Shown here: in pieces, positions 26,426-35,010 of the stretch
How the letters are laid out: every line of letters starts with the position of its first letter
Numbering within the stretch: position 1 is the first letter of the stretch
Assembly (NCBI RefSeq): GCF_965227725.1
Contig: NZ_CBDDGH010000001.1
Location: 496,001-560,000, forward strand
Source of the DNA: Shimia sp965227725
GTDB taxonomy: Bacteria > Pseudomonadota > Alphaproteobacteria > Rhodobacterales > Rhodobacteraceae
DNA length: 64,000 bases
Direction of reading: 5' to 3'
Notes under the pieces: model-generated
Database searches by the model: none
Told to the model about the DNA's origin: nothing
Seen by the model: the letters and a program-made list of their open reading frames with translations, nothing else
Program-made: the position numbers and the translations under genes

Positions 26426-27012
26426 TTTGTAGTTCCCTGATCTTTGTCGTTATCTTCATGCGGAACGTCCACACGCGGATGATCGTCCACGACGTTGTAG
26501 CCTACGACCAATTCAAGTTCGGTTTTTGGAGGCCCGTTGCGCAAAATGTCGAACACAAGCCATGCATAACGACTTGCAATAACTGCCATAAAGACGAGGT
26601 AGATTGAGAACACGTCGCGAAGCGGAATTTTGTTGCCGGAAAAGGGGTTTCGCACCGTGGAGGTTTTGCGGATTTTCATCCAGTCGATGTAGTCCCAAGT
26701 CGGCAGGAAGCTGTAGAGCACGCCTGCGACCACCGCGAGAGATCCAATGATCGCAAACACCATGCGCACTTTTGTGGAAACCGAGAGATAGATAATGTCG
26801 AATTTGACGTGATCGCGCTCGTGAACCACAAATGCGCAGCTGAAAAAGATCACCCAAACCCAGAGAATACCAATCAGTTCTAGGGTCCAGCCGGCAGGGG
26901 TAAAGAAGTATCGTAAAATGATTTGCAGAAGAAAGATTATGAAGATTGCCGCCAGCATGCCGCCGGCAATCGCTTCTGAAAGTCGGGAGAACCCCCTGAT
27001 CAGCTTTCTCAT
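26422..27012 (-). CDS. TRAP transporter small permease (DctQ-type)
   Basis: This 196-residue membrane protein has four predicted membrane segments, including IAGGMLAAIFIIFLLQIILR and GILWVWVIFFSCAFVV, followed by ERDHVKFDI, a pattern common in DctQ proteins. The C-terminal ~45 residues are hydrophilic (PHEDNDKDQ). It overlaps the DctM start by 4 bases and follows the binding-protein gene after a 27-base gap containing GGGAGG. Function: scaffold of the TRAP permease complex in the inner membrane. Confidence 0.85.
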   Translation of the reverse strand: MRKLIRGFSRLSEAIAGGMLAAIFIIFLLQIILRYFFTPAGWTLELIGILWVWVIFFSCAFVVHERDHVKFDIIYLSVSTKVRMVFAIIGSLAVVAGVLYSFLPTWDYIDWMKIRKTSTVRNPFSGNKIPLRDVFSIYLVFMAVIASRYAWLVFDILRNGPPKTELELVVGYNVVDDHPRVDVPHEDNDKDQGTTK

Positions 27013-27039
27013 GAGTGACCTCCCTCGAATATGTTGGGC

Positions 27040-28047
27040 TTAGTTACCCAAGGCGTTGATTTTATCCAGAACGCCTTCTGGCCAGGAAGCAGCGAACTCA
27101 CTGTCTAGGTACATGGACTGCACCTGGTTGCGAAATGCGTCGAGATCGGGTTCGTAGATCGCCATACCTTGTTCCTTTAAGAAGCTGACAAGGTTTGCTT
27201 CTTTCTCCAGTTGTTTTTGACGCCCTGATTCAGCGGCTGCATCTGCGGCCTTTTGAACGGTCGCTTGCTGGTCAGCTGTCAAGCCGTCCCAAACGGCTTT
27301 CGACATGGCGATGTAGTTCAGATCGACGAGGTGCGAGGTCAGAACAATCTGATTTGTGACCTCGTAGAACTTGGCGTCAACAACGGTTGGTAGCGGGTTG
27401 TCTTGACCATCCACCGCACCTGTTGAAAGTGCTGTATAGACTTCGGAAAACGCCATTGGCGTTGGCGCGGCGCCAAGGGTTTTACCAAGGAACTGCCACG
27501 CATCTGTGCCCGGCATGCGGAGATTGACGCCAGCCAAATCGGCCGGCGTCGTCACCGTCAGTTCATCTTTAGTCTGACGCAGGTTCACTTGGCGACGCCC
27601 CAGGTACATGACCGACAGCAGTTTGACGCCCAGTTCTTCTTCTGCCGTCTTTTTGAAAGGGTCCATCAGAGGGTCGTTAAACACGGCCACTTGGTGCGCG
27701 GCATCTTGATGGACATATCCGGTCGCAAAGATGGAGAACTCGGGGAAAAACTGTGCCAGCTCCTGTGCTGACGCAATAGACATTTCCAAGTTGCCACGGC
27801 TGATGGCGTCGAGCTCAGTACCTTGGGCAAAGATTGTGCCGTTGTAGCTTGGCTCATAGTCAGCAAAATCAGCAACCATCGGCGCAAAGACTTCGGCCAT
27901 GGCCACGGAACGCTGATCGGTTTCAGAGCCTGATGTTGCCAGGCGGAGCTTCACCTTGTCTGCTGCAAGCGCGCTGCCTGCGGCGCCAAAGGCGAGGCCG
28001 GTGGCCATGAGCACCGAGAGCGCAGTTCTGCGTGTGAATTTGGTCAT
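27040..28047 (-). CDS. TRAP transporter substrate-binding protein (DctP-type)
   Basis: This 335-residue protein has a signal peptide (MTKFTRRTALSVLMATGLAF, cleavage likely after AGSALA), then a DctP-fold periplasmic protein. The conserved region LRMPGTDAWQFLGKTLGAAPTPM contains the substrate-carboxylate Arg of the family (NLRMPG), so the ligand is probably an organic acid. The segment VDGQDNPLPTV is also typical. GGGAGG lies 8-13 bases before the ATG. It is the first gene of the long operon; a 15-bp palindrome sits ~85 bases upstream. A carboxylated cyclic polyol would fit the downstream enzymes. Confidence 0.85.
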   Translation of the reverse strand: MTKFTRRTALSVLMATGLAFGAAGSALAADKVKLRLATSGSETDQRSVAMAEVFAPMVADFADYEPSYNGTIFAQGTELDAISRGNLEMSIASAQELAQFFPEFSIFATGYVHQDAAHQVAVFNDPLMDPFKKTAEEELGVKLLSVMYLGRRQVNLRQTKDELTVTTPADLAGVNLRMPGTDAWQFLGKTLGAAPTPMAFSEVYTALSTGAVDGQDNPLPTVVDAKFYEVTNQIVLTSHLVDLNYIAMSKAVWDGLTADQQATVQKAADAAAESGRQKQLEKEANLVSFLKEQGMAIYEPDLDAFRNQVQSMYLDSEFAASWPEGVLDKINALGN

Positions 28048-28107
28048 CGTCTATTTCCTCCCTTAGACTGATACTCAATCTTCGATGTTGATCATTGGCT
28101 GATTTTA

Positions 28108-29226
28108 TTATTTTTGCAATATTTTTTGCGAAATATCAGATATTTTAGAGGTGGGCGCGATCTCAGATTGCATGGAAGTCGGTTCTGCTATGGTGACCGA
28201 TACACCAGACGTGCAAGATTTTTGAATCGCTTCAATGACTTGAAGGGTTTTCAATCCCTCCCATCCCGACACCAATGGTGATGCTTCTTTCCTTGCCACC
28301 TTCACAAAATGCGCGATCTGATTGACCAAAGGGTCCGAGGCAGCGGTCCTCAAGGATGTGACAGAAATTGGTGTCCACCAGTCTCGTTGCCCCTCTTCGT
28401 GAGACCAAAGGCGGAGATCTGGTATTGAGATCGATCCGTGCGAACCACCAATGAGATAGCTGCTTTCTTGAGTTGTGGGATATATCGGGTATTCGCCAGA
28501 CGTAAGTTCCCAACTCCATGGGGATACAATGCTGTCTGACACACTAATTGTGGCGATTGCGCCATTTTGAAAAGTCATGACGGCAGCGGCGACATCTTCG
28601 TTATCAAAGCCGCGCAGTGATGGTTGGGCATAGGCATGCACCTGAACTATCTCGCCTGCCAAGTAGCGCATGAGATCAATGTCGTGTACGAGGTTGACAG
28701 AAATCGGGCCGGCTCCCTTTTTCTTCCGCCATGGTGCCACGTCGAAATACCCGTCGGGTTTGTAGAACCAGCAAGACCCTTGAATGCCGCGGATCTCTCC
28801 AATTTTGTTGGCATCAATAGCTTGTTTGGCCGCCGCAATCAGCGGATTATGACGGCGATGATGCCCGACGAGCAACGGTACATCTGAAACTTCTGCAGCG
28901 TGAACCAATTTCAGAGCGGACGCTGCATCGACGGCGATGGGCTTTTCCACAAGCAAAGGGCAGCCATAAGCAACGCAAGTGAGACCTTGCTCGATATGAA
29001 GTGGCGTTGGAGTAGCAAGAATGACCCCGTTAGGGCTAACTGTTTGCAACATCTGACTGAGATCGGAGAAGTATGGGGCGCCTATTTTGGCCGCATAGGT
29101 CTCCCCCTCGGGGGTTTGGTCTACCACTGCCGCCAAGGAAACATTTTGCAGGGATTGGATCGCATCGACATGTCTGCGGCCAACCAAGCCCACGCCAACC
29201 ACGGCAATTTTAAACGGGTCTGACAC
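28108..29226 (-). CDS. Gfo/Idh/MocA-family oxidoreductase (3)
   Basis: This 372-residue protein has a Rossmann motif IAVVGVGLVGRRH at residues 7-19, the LVEKPIAVD motif at ~95-103, a GHHRRHNPL loop (~120) and HDIDLMRYL (~180), placing it with inositol 2-dehydrogenase-like members. The start is a GTG at 29226 preceded by AAGGGACC. The gene stands between the GntR gene (divergent) and the TRAP operon (61 bases from its stop to the dctP start). The operator palindrome O1 is encoded in its last codons (KISDIS). It is probably transcribed from its own promoter and may read through into the TRAP operon. Confidence 0.8.
   Translation of the reverse strand: MSDPFKIAVVGVGLVGRRHVDAIQSLQNVSLAAVVDQTPEGETYAAKIGAPYFSDLSQMLQTVSPNGVILATPTPLHIEQGLTCVAYGCPLLVEKPIAVDAASALKLVHAAEVSDVPLLVGHHRRHNPLIAAAKQAIDANKIGEIRGIQGSCWFYKPDGYFDVAPWRKKKGAGPISVNLVHDIDLMRYLAGEIVQVHAYAQPSLRGFDNEDVAAAVMTFQNGAIATISVSDSIVSPWSWELTSGEYPIYPTTQESSYLIGGSHGSISIPDLRLWSHEEGQRDWWTPISVTSLRTAASDPLVNQIAHFVKVARKEASPLVSGWEGLKTLQVIEAIQKSCTSGVSVTIAEPTSMQSEIAPTSKISDISQKILQK
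28131..28145. promoter_or_regulatory. candidate GntR operator O1 (AAATATCAGATATTT)
   Basis: A perfect 7-1-7 palindrome inside the 3' end of the third oxidoreductase gene, 84 bases upstream of the dctP-type start codon. Near-identical palindromes occur at 29320-29332 and 18427-18441, each in front of a transcription unit of the same locus. Its position upstream of the TRAP operon suits an operator. Confidence 0.6.
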
Positions 29227-29420
29227 CTAAGGTCCCTTCTGTTTTCCAGCATGACCAGTCGCATGGGGCGCGACTCACTCAATGTTAGGAGCGTATGCGT
29301 GATCCTTGTGATTTTCAATAATATCAGATATTTTAAATTTCATATGTCGTAAAGTGTGATTGCTGATGCCGCGCCTGACTGTTATTTGTTGGATAAATTT
29401 TCGGATATTGAGCAGACCAC
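29227..29420. promoter_or_regulatory. divergent control region between oxidoreductase and gntR
   Basis: A 194-base AT-rich interval between the leftward oxidoreductase and the rightward regulator. It contains operator O2 (29320-29332) and, nearer the regulator start, a weaker related half-site (CGGATATTGA at 29401-29410). Autoregulation of the regulator together with control of the leftward gene is the usual arrangement for GntR genes placed like this. Confidence 0.5.
29320..29332. promoter_or_regulatory. candidate GntR operator O2 (AATATCAGATATT)
   Basis: A perfect 13-bp palindrome sharing the core ATATC-A-GATAT with O1 (28131) and O3 (18427). It lies about 90 bases upstream of both the GTG of the oxidoreductase and the ATG of the regulator gene. 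Confidence 0.6.
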
Positions 29421-30074
29421 ATGGCAAAGCAGCCTTCCACGATTGGTGCCAGCACCTACCAGCAAATCAAGCGTGACATCATCTTTGGTGAGCTTGAACC
29501 TGGTGCCAAACTCAAGTTGGAAGCGCTGAGAAAACGTTATGAAGCGTCTCTGTCTACCTTGCGTGAAACTCTCAATCGGTTGGCGAGCGATGGGTTCGTT
29601 GAGGCTCCGGAACAAAGAGGCTTCCTTGTTAAGCCGGTCTCCAAGGAAGATTTAAAGGAGATTGCAGACCTGCGCGCGCTTATCGAGTGCCACGCACTTG
29701 AGCTCTCTGTGGAGAATGGCGACACCGAGTGGGAAGGCAACCTGGTTGCCGCGCATCACAAGCTACACTTGATGGAGAAAAGACTGCTCGGTGGGGATGA
29801 TACAGGAAAAGAGGATTGGAAACGGTACGATTTTGAATTTCACAAAGCCCTGATCAGCGCGTGCAATTCTGAGAACCTTATGTCCATCCATGAGATCGTT
29901 TTTGACAAGTACCTCAGGTACCAGATGCTTGTTCTTACTTACCGCGGGCAAGAAGCCGTCGATGAGCACAAGGCGATCTTCGATGCCGCCATCGCTCGAG
30001 ATAGCAAAAGCGCGAACCGCATGCTTAGGCAGCACATAAAAAAGGGGTTGGAACACTCGCTTGACGCGTTCTAG
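29421..30074 (+). CDS. GntR-family regulator, FCD subfamily
   Basis: This 217-residue regulator has an N-terminal winged helix (about 10-75: YQQIKRDIIFGELEPGAKLK, LSTLRETLNRLASDGFVE) and an all-helical FCD ligand domain (about 85-210) with the metal-site type residues in RYDFEFHKALISAC and HKAIFDAAIARD, HIKKGLEHS. FCD regulators usually sense small carboxylic acids. It is divergently oriented from the catabolic locus and is the only regulator gene there, so it is the best candidate to bind the repeated palindrome. Likely a repressor relieved by a pathway substrate, by analogy with the family. Confidence 0.8.
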   Translation: MAKQPSTIGASTYQQIKRDIIFGELEPGAKLKLEALRKRYEASLSTLRETLNRLASDGFVEAPEQRGFLVKPVSKEDLKEIADLRALIECHALELSVENGDTEWEGNLVAAHHKLHLMEKRLLGGDDTGKEDWKRYDFEFHKALISACNSENLMSIHEIVFDKYLRYQMLVLTYRGQEAVDEHKAIFDAAIARDSKSANRMLRQHIKKGLEHSLDAF

Positions 30075-30816
30075 CGAACGCTCACGTCGTAGCTATTTTT
30101 CGGTGCCTCCAACGCTTGAAAAATTTTATTGCAGTTCTGCATCAAGCGGGCCCACTAGCCCAAGGACCATTTGTAAGCATCTTGAATCTTCCTTCTAAAT
30201 CGACTGGACAACTGGCCTTCGCTGCAGCCGGCACTAGCGACCGTTTTGGGCCGCTATGAAAAAAGCCAATGGGCGCTTTGCGCATTTCGTGGCCTTTAGA
30301 ACTTAGTGAAGCATTTTGCACTCCGGGCTCTTTTCGAACTTTCTCCGCACTTGAGAGTAATGTCGGCTATCGGTCTACTGCGATGTGGTGGAAAACCTTT
30401 GAGTCGTAAAAGGCAAAAATAGTGCGGCTTGGAGAAAACTGTAGATTCAAATTCAATGGCTTAGCGGTGAGGCAATGGCAAAGCTATGTGTCGCCCCACA
30501 ATTGTGTTGAACGTCACTGATAGTTGACTCAATTGACAGCCAAAACCTCAATAAATCTGCAAGTCGCTTCATTCATTTCTGACCCAATCTGAATAACGGT
30601 CCTTCATCAACATTGCGGCTAAAGTCTCAACAGAGCCCAATCCTTAACTCGGACATGGCGCGGCGAGCCTCAGCGGCGACCGCGGGCTTTGAGCCCAAAG
30701 CTTTCGGTCGTTGCAGGATGTGGGATGGGCGATCGGGACTTTAGTCTTCCCCATGGCAAACTGCATTTTTGGCGGACGTGTATTTCGAAGAAATCTGTTG
30801 ATGCAAACACCTGTCG
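30075..30816. other. no gene seen; contains repeat copy R2a
   Basis: About 740 bases between gntR and the acyltransferase gene. The only structure noted is the repeat at 30471-30645 shared with 35487-35688. Short frames here have no recognisable domain, and no clear terminator for gntR is visible. Confidence 0.5.
30471..30645. repeat. dispersed repeat R2, copy a (~175 bp)
   Basis: Shares roughly 85% of positions by eye with 35487-35688, including ttgactcaattgac, the stretch ccaaaacctcaataaatctg and ggtccttcatcaac. Same orientation, about 5 kb apart. Non-coding, not flanked by recognisable inverted repeats. Confidence 0.75.
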
Positions 30817-32832
30817 CTATTGTGCGCGCTCGGCGCGCAACGCTCTTTGAACTTCCTCGACGATCATCGGCGCCACAAGTCGGGCGCCGGCATTGCTGAG
30901 ATGATCATCGTCGAAATAATAAATGCCCTGTTCATCGGCATTCAGACACCGCATCGTGTCTGCGCTACAGAGCACATTCTGAACACGTGCGCCAAATATG
31001 CTGGGGACGTCCGTAACAAGTCGGTCAAACAGCGCATTCACCTGCGCTGTGCGCGCCATGTAGACGGCATATGAGGTGGTTATTGTGGTATTGCCATCAT
31101 TAAAGAGCACGTTTCTCATGCCGTAGCTCGGAACATCCCAGCCAGCTTCGGGAATGGGATAGACGAGTACAACGTTAAACCGTTTGGCCAACATGCGGAT
31201 ACTTGTTTCAAAACCGTCCAGGACGCGCGCGCGTCTGTCGTCATCGTTCCACTCACTGCTGCTGCGCTCAACAAAATCTGCCCATCCAGGCCTTCCCGCC
31301 TCAATACCGCCTTCGCCATTGTTGTAGCGACTGCCGTGCAGATAGATTGGAAACCTTGCCGCAAGCACGATTGTGCTGACATCATTATCTGAAGCCCAAT
31401 CATAGGCGCCCGCCAAGAAGTCTTGGCAGTTTGTAATTCTTCCATGTTCGTATGTTTGGAAGCCGAGAAAGGGCAAACAACTGACGTGCGACAGGGAGTA
31501 GTACTCTATGTCGGCTTGACTGAGTTGTTGCGTGAGGCCGTCACTGAGCGCCCACATATGACTGTCACCAATCGCCAAGACATCAACCGCGCGGCTGAGT
31601 GTTGAAACACAGGCTTCTTGGGGATGAGGCCGCGCAGGACGGTTTTCATCAAAACGACAGGTAAGATCTGCTCTATCTTCATATGCTACGGCAAACCTTT
31701 GAACGTCTTCGCCAAACCGCCAATCAAAGCCTTTCCCCAGAATTGTGACCACTCCAACCGCAACAAACGCCACGCCAACGGCGCCGCTTGCCAGAAAGAC
31801 ATGTCTTCGGTTTGAAAAAATGGGATTTGTTTGTGATCTGAACGGTTGTTCGACCCAACGCCATGTTCCCCATGCCAAGAGCAGGGAGGCCAAGCCCAAG
31901 AGTGCCATAAAGCTGTGGCTCGGCTCCGTCAGTGTGCGAAGCCGTGCAAAGGCAAACAACGGCTGGTGCCACAGATAGGCGCTGTAAGAAATCAGGCCAA
32001 CACCAACGAACCCGCGTGTCGACAACACGCGCGCCGCCCATGTGTCCTTGTCTGCATATAGGATGATCAGCGCGGTGCCGAGCACAGGCAGGAGGGCATA
32101 GACACTGGGAAAGGGCGTGTTTTTGTCATAACCAAAAATCGCAAACATGATCAAAGCCAGACCGAGCGCACTCAGAAAATTGTTTGATCTCTGCGTGTGC
32201 CCGACGGTCAAAAAAGCGCAGATCGAGCCGGCCAACAGCTCCCAGGCGCGGGTTGGTGCCAGATAAAAATTGGCGCTGGCAAAACTGCGCCACCCCCATT
32301 CCGACAAAAGCAAGCTGACCACAGCGATCGCGACAATAAGCCAGAAGACTTTGGTGCGTCCAATCCGCCATGCCAGCAGTAAAAAGACCGGAAAAATGAG
32401 ATAGTACTGTTCCTCAACAGCCAGACTCCACGTGTGGAGCAGGGGCTTTAGCTCGGCAGCCGCGTCAAAGTACCCGCTTTCTTGCCAGAACATCACGTTT
32501 GAGACAAAAAAGACCACCGCGATCACGCTGTTTGCAAAATCCTCCAGCTGCGAGGGCAACATCCACATGTAGGCGAAGGGCAAACAAGCCAGCATCACAA
32601 AAAACAGCGCCGGCAAAATGCGTCGTGCCCGGCGTTCATAAAACCGCAAGATGGAAAAAGCGCCTTGCTCCAGCTCGCCAATCAAAATGCTGGTAATAAG
32701 ATAGCCGCTGATCACAAAAAATATGTCAACGCCAACGTAGCCACCGCCAAACAAGCTAAAGCCAGCATGAAACAGAATAACCGGTAGCACAGCGACGGCA
32801 CGCAATCCGTCGATCTCTCTTCTATACTGCAT
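30817..32832 (-). CDS. acyltransferase-3 / SGNH-domain membrane protein (OafA-like)
   Basis: This 671-residue protein opens with YRREIDGLRAVAVLPVILFH, the classic acyltransferase-3 start, with GVDIFFVISGYLI and the LLHTWSLAVEEQYYLIFP motif (catalytic-region His/Glu), about ten membrane segments to ~370, then a periplasmic SGNH-hydrolase-like domain starting at VLAIGDSHMWAL and ending with DDDHLSNAGA (block V Asp-His). Such proteins O-acetylate surface polysaccharides. The full domain set is intact. It stands alone, without polysaccharide genes, on the accessory region; probably cell-envelope modification, possibly serotype or phage-receptor change. Confidence 0.85.
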   Translation of the reverse strand: MQYRREIDGLRAVAVLPVILFHAGFSLFGGGYVGVDIFFVISGYLITSILIGELEQGAFSILRFYERRARRILPALFFVMLACLPFAYMWMLPSQLEDFANSVIAVVFFVSNVMFWQESGYFDAAAELKPLLHTWSLAVEEQYYLIFPVFLLLAWRIGRTKVFWLIVAIAVVSLLLSEWGWRSFASANFYLAPTRAWELLAGSICAFLTVGHTQRSNNFLSALGLALIMFAIFGYDKNTPFPSVYALLPVLGTALIILYADKDTWAARVLSTRGFVGVGLISYSAYLWHQPLFAFARLRTLTEPSHSFMALLGLASLLLAWGTWRWVEQPFRSQTNPIFSNRRHVFLASGAVGVAFVAVGVVTILGKGFDWRFGEDVQRFAVAYEDRADLTCRFDENRPARPHPQEACVSTLSRAVDVLAIGDSHMWALSDGLTQQLSQADIEYYSLSHVSCLPFLGFQTYEHGRITNCQDFLAGAYDWASDNDVSTIVLAARFPIYLHGSRYNNGEGGIEAGRPGWADFVERSSSEWNDDDRRARVLDGFETSIRMLAKRFNVVLVYPIPEAGWDVPSYGMRNVLFNDGNTTITTSYAVYMARTAQVNALFDRLVTDVPSIFGARVQNVLCSADTMRCLNADEQGIYYFDDDHLSNAGARLVAPMIVEEVQRALRAERAQ

Positions 32833-32872
32833 GGCCCCTCAAAAACTTTGCCTCTGAAACCAGAATTGAAAC

Positions 32873-33028
32873 ATGCAAATTCTTGGTCTGCTCGTTTGCC
32901 AAACCCATGTCGATGCGCCGGAGACTATGTATTCGGATAGGCCACGCACCGCGCGCTTGCAACATGAATACTATCTGACAGCCGGTCCCGGAGTGGTTTT
33001 GGCAACAGGCTCGTCACTGAAGAGCTGA
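32873..33028 (+). CDS. 51-codon ORF, doubtful
   Basis: An open frame starting MQILGLLVCQTHVDAPETMY and ending TGSSLKS. It begins like a longer metabolic protein and might be a truncated 5' gene end, but it has no Shine-Dalgarno-like sequence and no homologue I recognise. It sits between the divergent acyltransferase gene and the tRNA-Ser scar. Listed for completeness. Confidence 0.2.
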   Translation: MQILGLLVCQTHVDAPETMYSDRPRTARLQHEYYLTAGPGVVLATGSSLKS

Positions 33029-33234
33029 CGAACACCTTGCGGTATGCCGGCTTGCAGCTAACTTCCCCAGTTTTGCCAGAGGCTCACCTTCGGCTTGACG
33101 GGCGGGCGCTTTGCGCCTTCCCTCGGGTCTGGCGAGCCGTTGAGATTGCCAAGGTTTCCTACGTCCTGCGGTGCGGACATAGGCACTTTCCGCGCATCTA
33201 CGCGGTGAAAAACGGTGTCTTGTAGGGGATATTG

Positions 33235-33300
33235 TGGCGGAGAGACAGAGATTCGCACCCTTGGTCCCCGTGAAGGGACAACGGTTTTCGAGACCGTTTC
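33235..33300 (-). pseudogene. truncated tRNA-Ser(CGA), 3' part only
   Basis: On the minus strand the sequence runs from the anticodon arm (loop CTCGAAA, anticodon CGA) through the variable arm, the T arm (GGTGCGAATCTCTGT...) to the acceptor 3' strand with encoded CCA (33235-33237). The D arm and 5' acceptor strand are absent: upstream sequence is unrelated. A 3' tRNA piece of this kind is the usual scar of site-specific integration into a tRNA-Ser gene (attachment site). No integrase gene remains next to it. Confidence 0.75.
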
Positions 33301-33466
33301 TGTGGCTGTTTCCCAAAACTCCAGTCCAACAAAATAAGGATGATCTAACGGCGGATTAGGCAATATCGGCATATGAAGCGGGTAGGGGTGTCATAGAAAA
33401 GGGGCATAGTAGTCGGGCTGGGTTAGGCCTTCTGAGCGAGCGCAAGATTTGGCGATCGTCGTGAAT

Positions 33467-35010
33467 GGGCGTATTTTGTTGAAAAACTCATCCTTGATCG
33501 GTGCATGAACTGCTGATTCAATTCTTCCAATGGGTGGGAGGATAGAGCGATGTTGGGACCGAGGCAGGAAGCGCAGGCGTCGCTATTCTATGAGTTCTCA
33601 TTGGAGAACCACGTGCCCCAAGATCACTTGCTTCGGTCGATTGATCGCTTTGTCGATTTGAGCAGCATTCGAGTGCATCTCGCGGATTTCTACAGCCACA
33701 CCGGTCGTCCATCGGTCGATCCTGAACTGCTGATCCGTATGCTGCTGGTCGGCTATTGCTGCGGCATCCGCTCTGAGCGACGGCTGTGCGAAGAGGTGCA
33801 TCTGAACCTGGCATATCGATGGTTTTGCCGCCTCGATCTGAATGACCGTATCCCGGATCACTCGACGTTCTCCAAGAACCGGCATGGGCGCTTCCGCGAG
33901 AGCGAACTGCTGCGCCACCTTTTTGAGACGACTGTCGCGCGGTGCATCGAAGAAGGTCTGGTCAGCGGTCAGCGCATGGCAATCGATGCCAGCCTGATCG
34001 AAGCCGATGCCAACAAGCAGAATTCAACGCCAAAAGAAGAATGGGATGCATCAACCATCGATCCAGAAGATGCGCCTCGTGCGGTTCGCGAATATCTCGA
34101 CACCCTGGATAAGGCGGCTTTCGGAGCTGCGAGCGAAGTGCAACCCAAGTTTACCTCGCATTCTGACCCTGCCAGCCAATGGACGGCAGCGCGTAAAGGG
34201 CCTGCTTTCTTCAGCTATTCCGACAATTACCTGATCGACACGGATCACGGGGTTATAATCGACGTGGAAGGCACCAGATCAATCCGGCAGGCAGAGGTCG
34301 GATCGACCAAGACGATGCTGGACCGCGTGAAAGCGAAGTTCGATCTGCATCCGGAGCGCCTGATCGCGGACACCGCCTATGGCACCGGGCCGCTCCTGGG
34401 CTGGCTTGTCGACCGCAACATCGCCCCGCACATTCCGGTCTTCGACAAGTCCGGGCGCAACGATGGCACTTGGACGCGGGCGGATTTCGAGTGGGATGCA
34501 GAAAACGATCAATACATTTGCCCTGAGGGCCAGGAACTCAAGCAGTTCCGCCGCAACTATTCTGACCCAAACCGAGGGCCAACCGGCAAGGGCACGGCCC
34601 GCTACCGCGCCCTGAAAGAAGTTTGCCAGGCCTGTCCATCAAAAGCCAAATGCTGCCCTAATGCCGATGCGCGCAAAATCACCCGCGAAGAGCACGAAGA
34701 CGCTCGTCAAGTCGCCCGCGAGATCGCCAAAACCCGCCAATACGACATCTCGATGAAACTCAGAAAGAAGGTCGAAATGCTCTTTGCCCACCTCAAACGC
34801 ATCCTCGGTCTGGGACGGCTCCGACTACGCGGACCATGTGGTGCCAATGACGAATTCCTCCTCGCCGCCACCGCCCAGAACCTCCGCAAATTGGCCAAGA
34901 TCTTTCCTGCGCCGCAGCAAACGCGCAAAGCCTGACCAGAAAGGCGCTCGCGCTCGGTTCAGCTCATCAATTTCTGCATCAGCAACACGTTGTTTTTCAA
35001 CAGAATCGGC
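33467..35010 (+). mobile_element. IS1182-type insertion sequence, complete copy 2 (inverted)
   Basis: A 1544-bp element in inverted orientation to the copy at 9054-10597, with the same ends. It sits at the edge of repeat R1: the uninterrupted sequence of R1 at 42553-42570 (gaatgggccgttcg) appears here split by the element between gaatgg and cgttcg. The insertion therefore went into, or next to, a pre-existing R1 copy. Confidence 0.9.
33550..34935 (+). CDS. IS1182-type transposase (DUF772 / DDE), second complete copy
   Basis: This 461-residue transposase is identical in sequence to the product of 9129-10514, with the same start 83 bases inside the element end. The DUF772 N-terminus, DDE core (AIDASLIEAD, LIADTAYG) and Cys-rich segment are all intact. 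Two identical, intact genes mean the accessory region can still be rearranged by this element, and homologous recombination between the inverted copies could flip the intervening 22.9 kb. Confidence 0.9.
   Translation: MLGPRQEAQASLFYEFSLENHVPQDHLLRSIDRFVDLSSIRVHLADFYSHTGRPSVDPELLIRMLLVGYCCGIRSERRLCEEVHLNLAYRWFCRLDLNDRIPDHSTFSKNRHGRFRESELLRHLFETTVARCIEEGLVSGQRMAIDASLIEADANKQNSTPKEEWDASTIDPEDAPRAVREYLDTLDKAAFGAASEVQPKFTSHSDPASQWTAARKGPAFFSYSDNYLIDTDHGVIIDVEGTRSIRQAEVGSTKTMLDRVKAKFDLHPERLIADTAYGTGPLLGWLVDRNIAPHIPVFDKSGRNDGTWTRADFEWDAENDQYICPEGQELKQFRRNYSDPNRGPTGKGTARYRALKEVCQACPSKAKCCPNADARKITREEHEDARQVAREIAKTRQYDISMKLRKKVEMLFAHLKRILGLGRLRLRGPCGANDEFLLAATAQNLRKLAKIFPAPQQTRKA

Noticed and set aside
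33014..33372. Two overlapping minus-strand frames of 100 and 104 codons
   Set aside because: They are translations across the tRNA-Ser fragment, a well-known source of spurious proteins.
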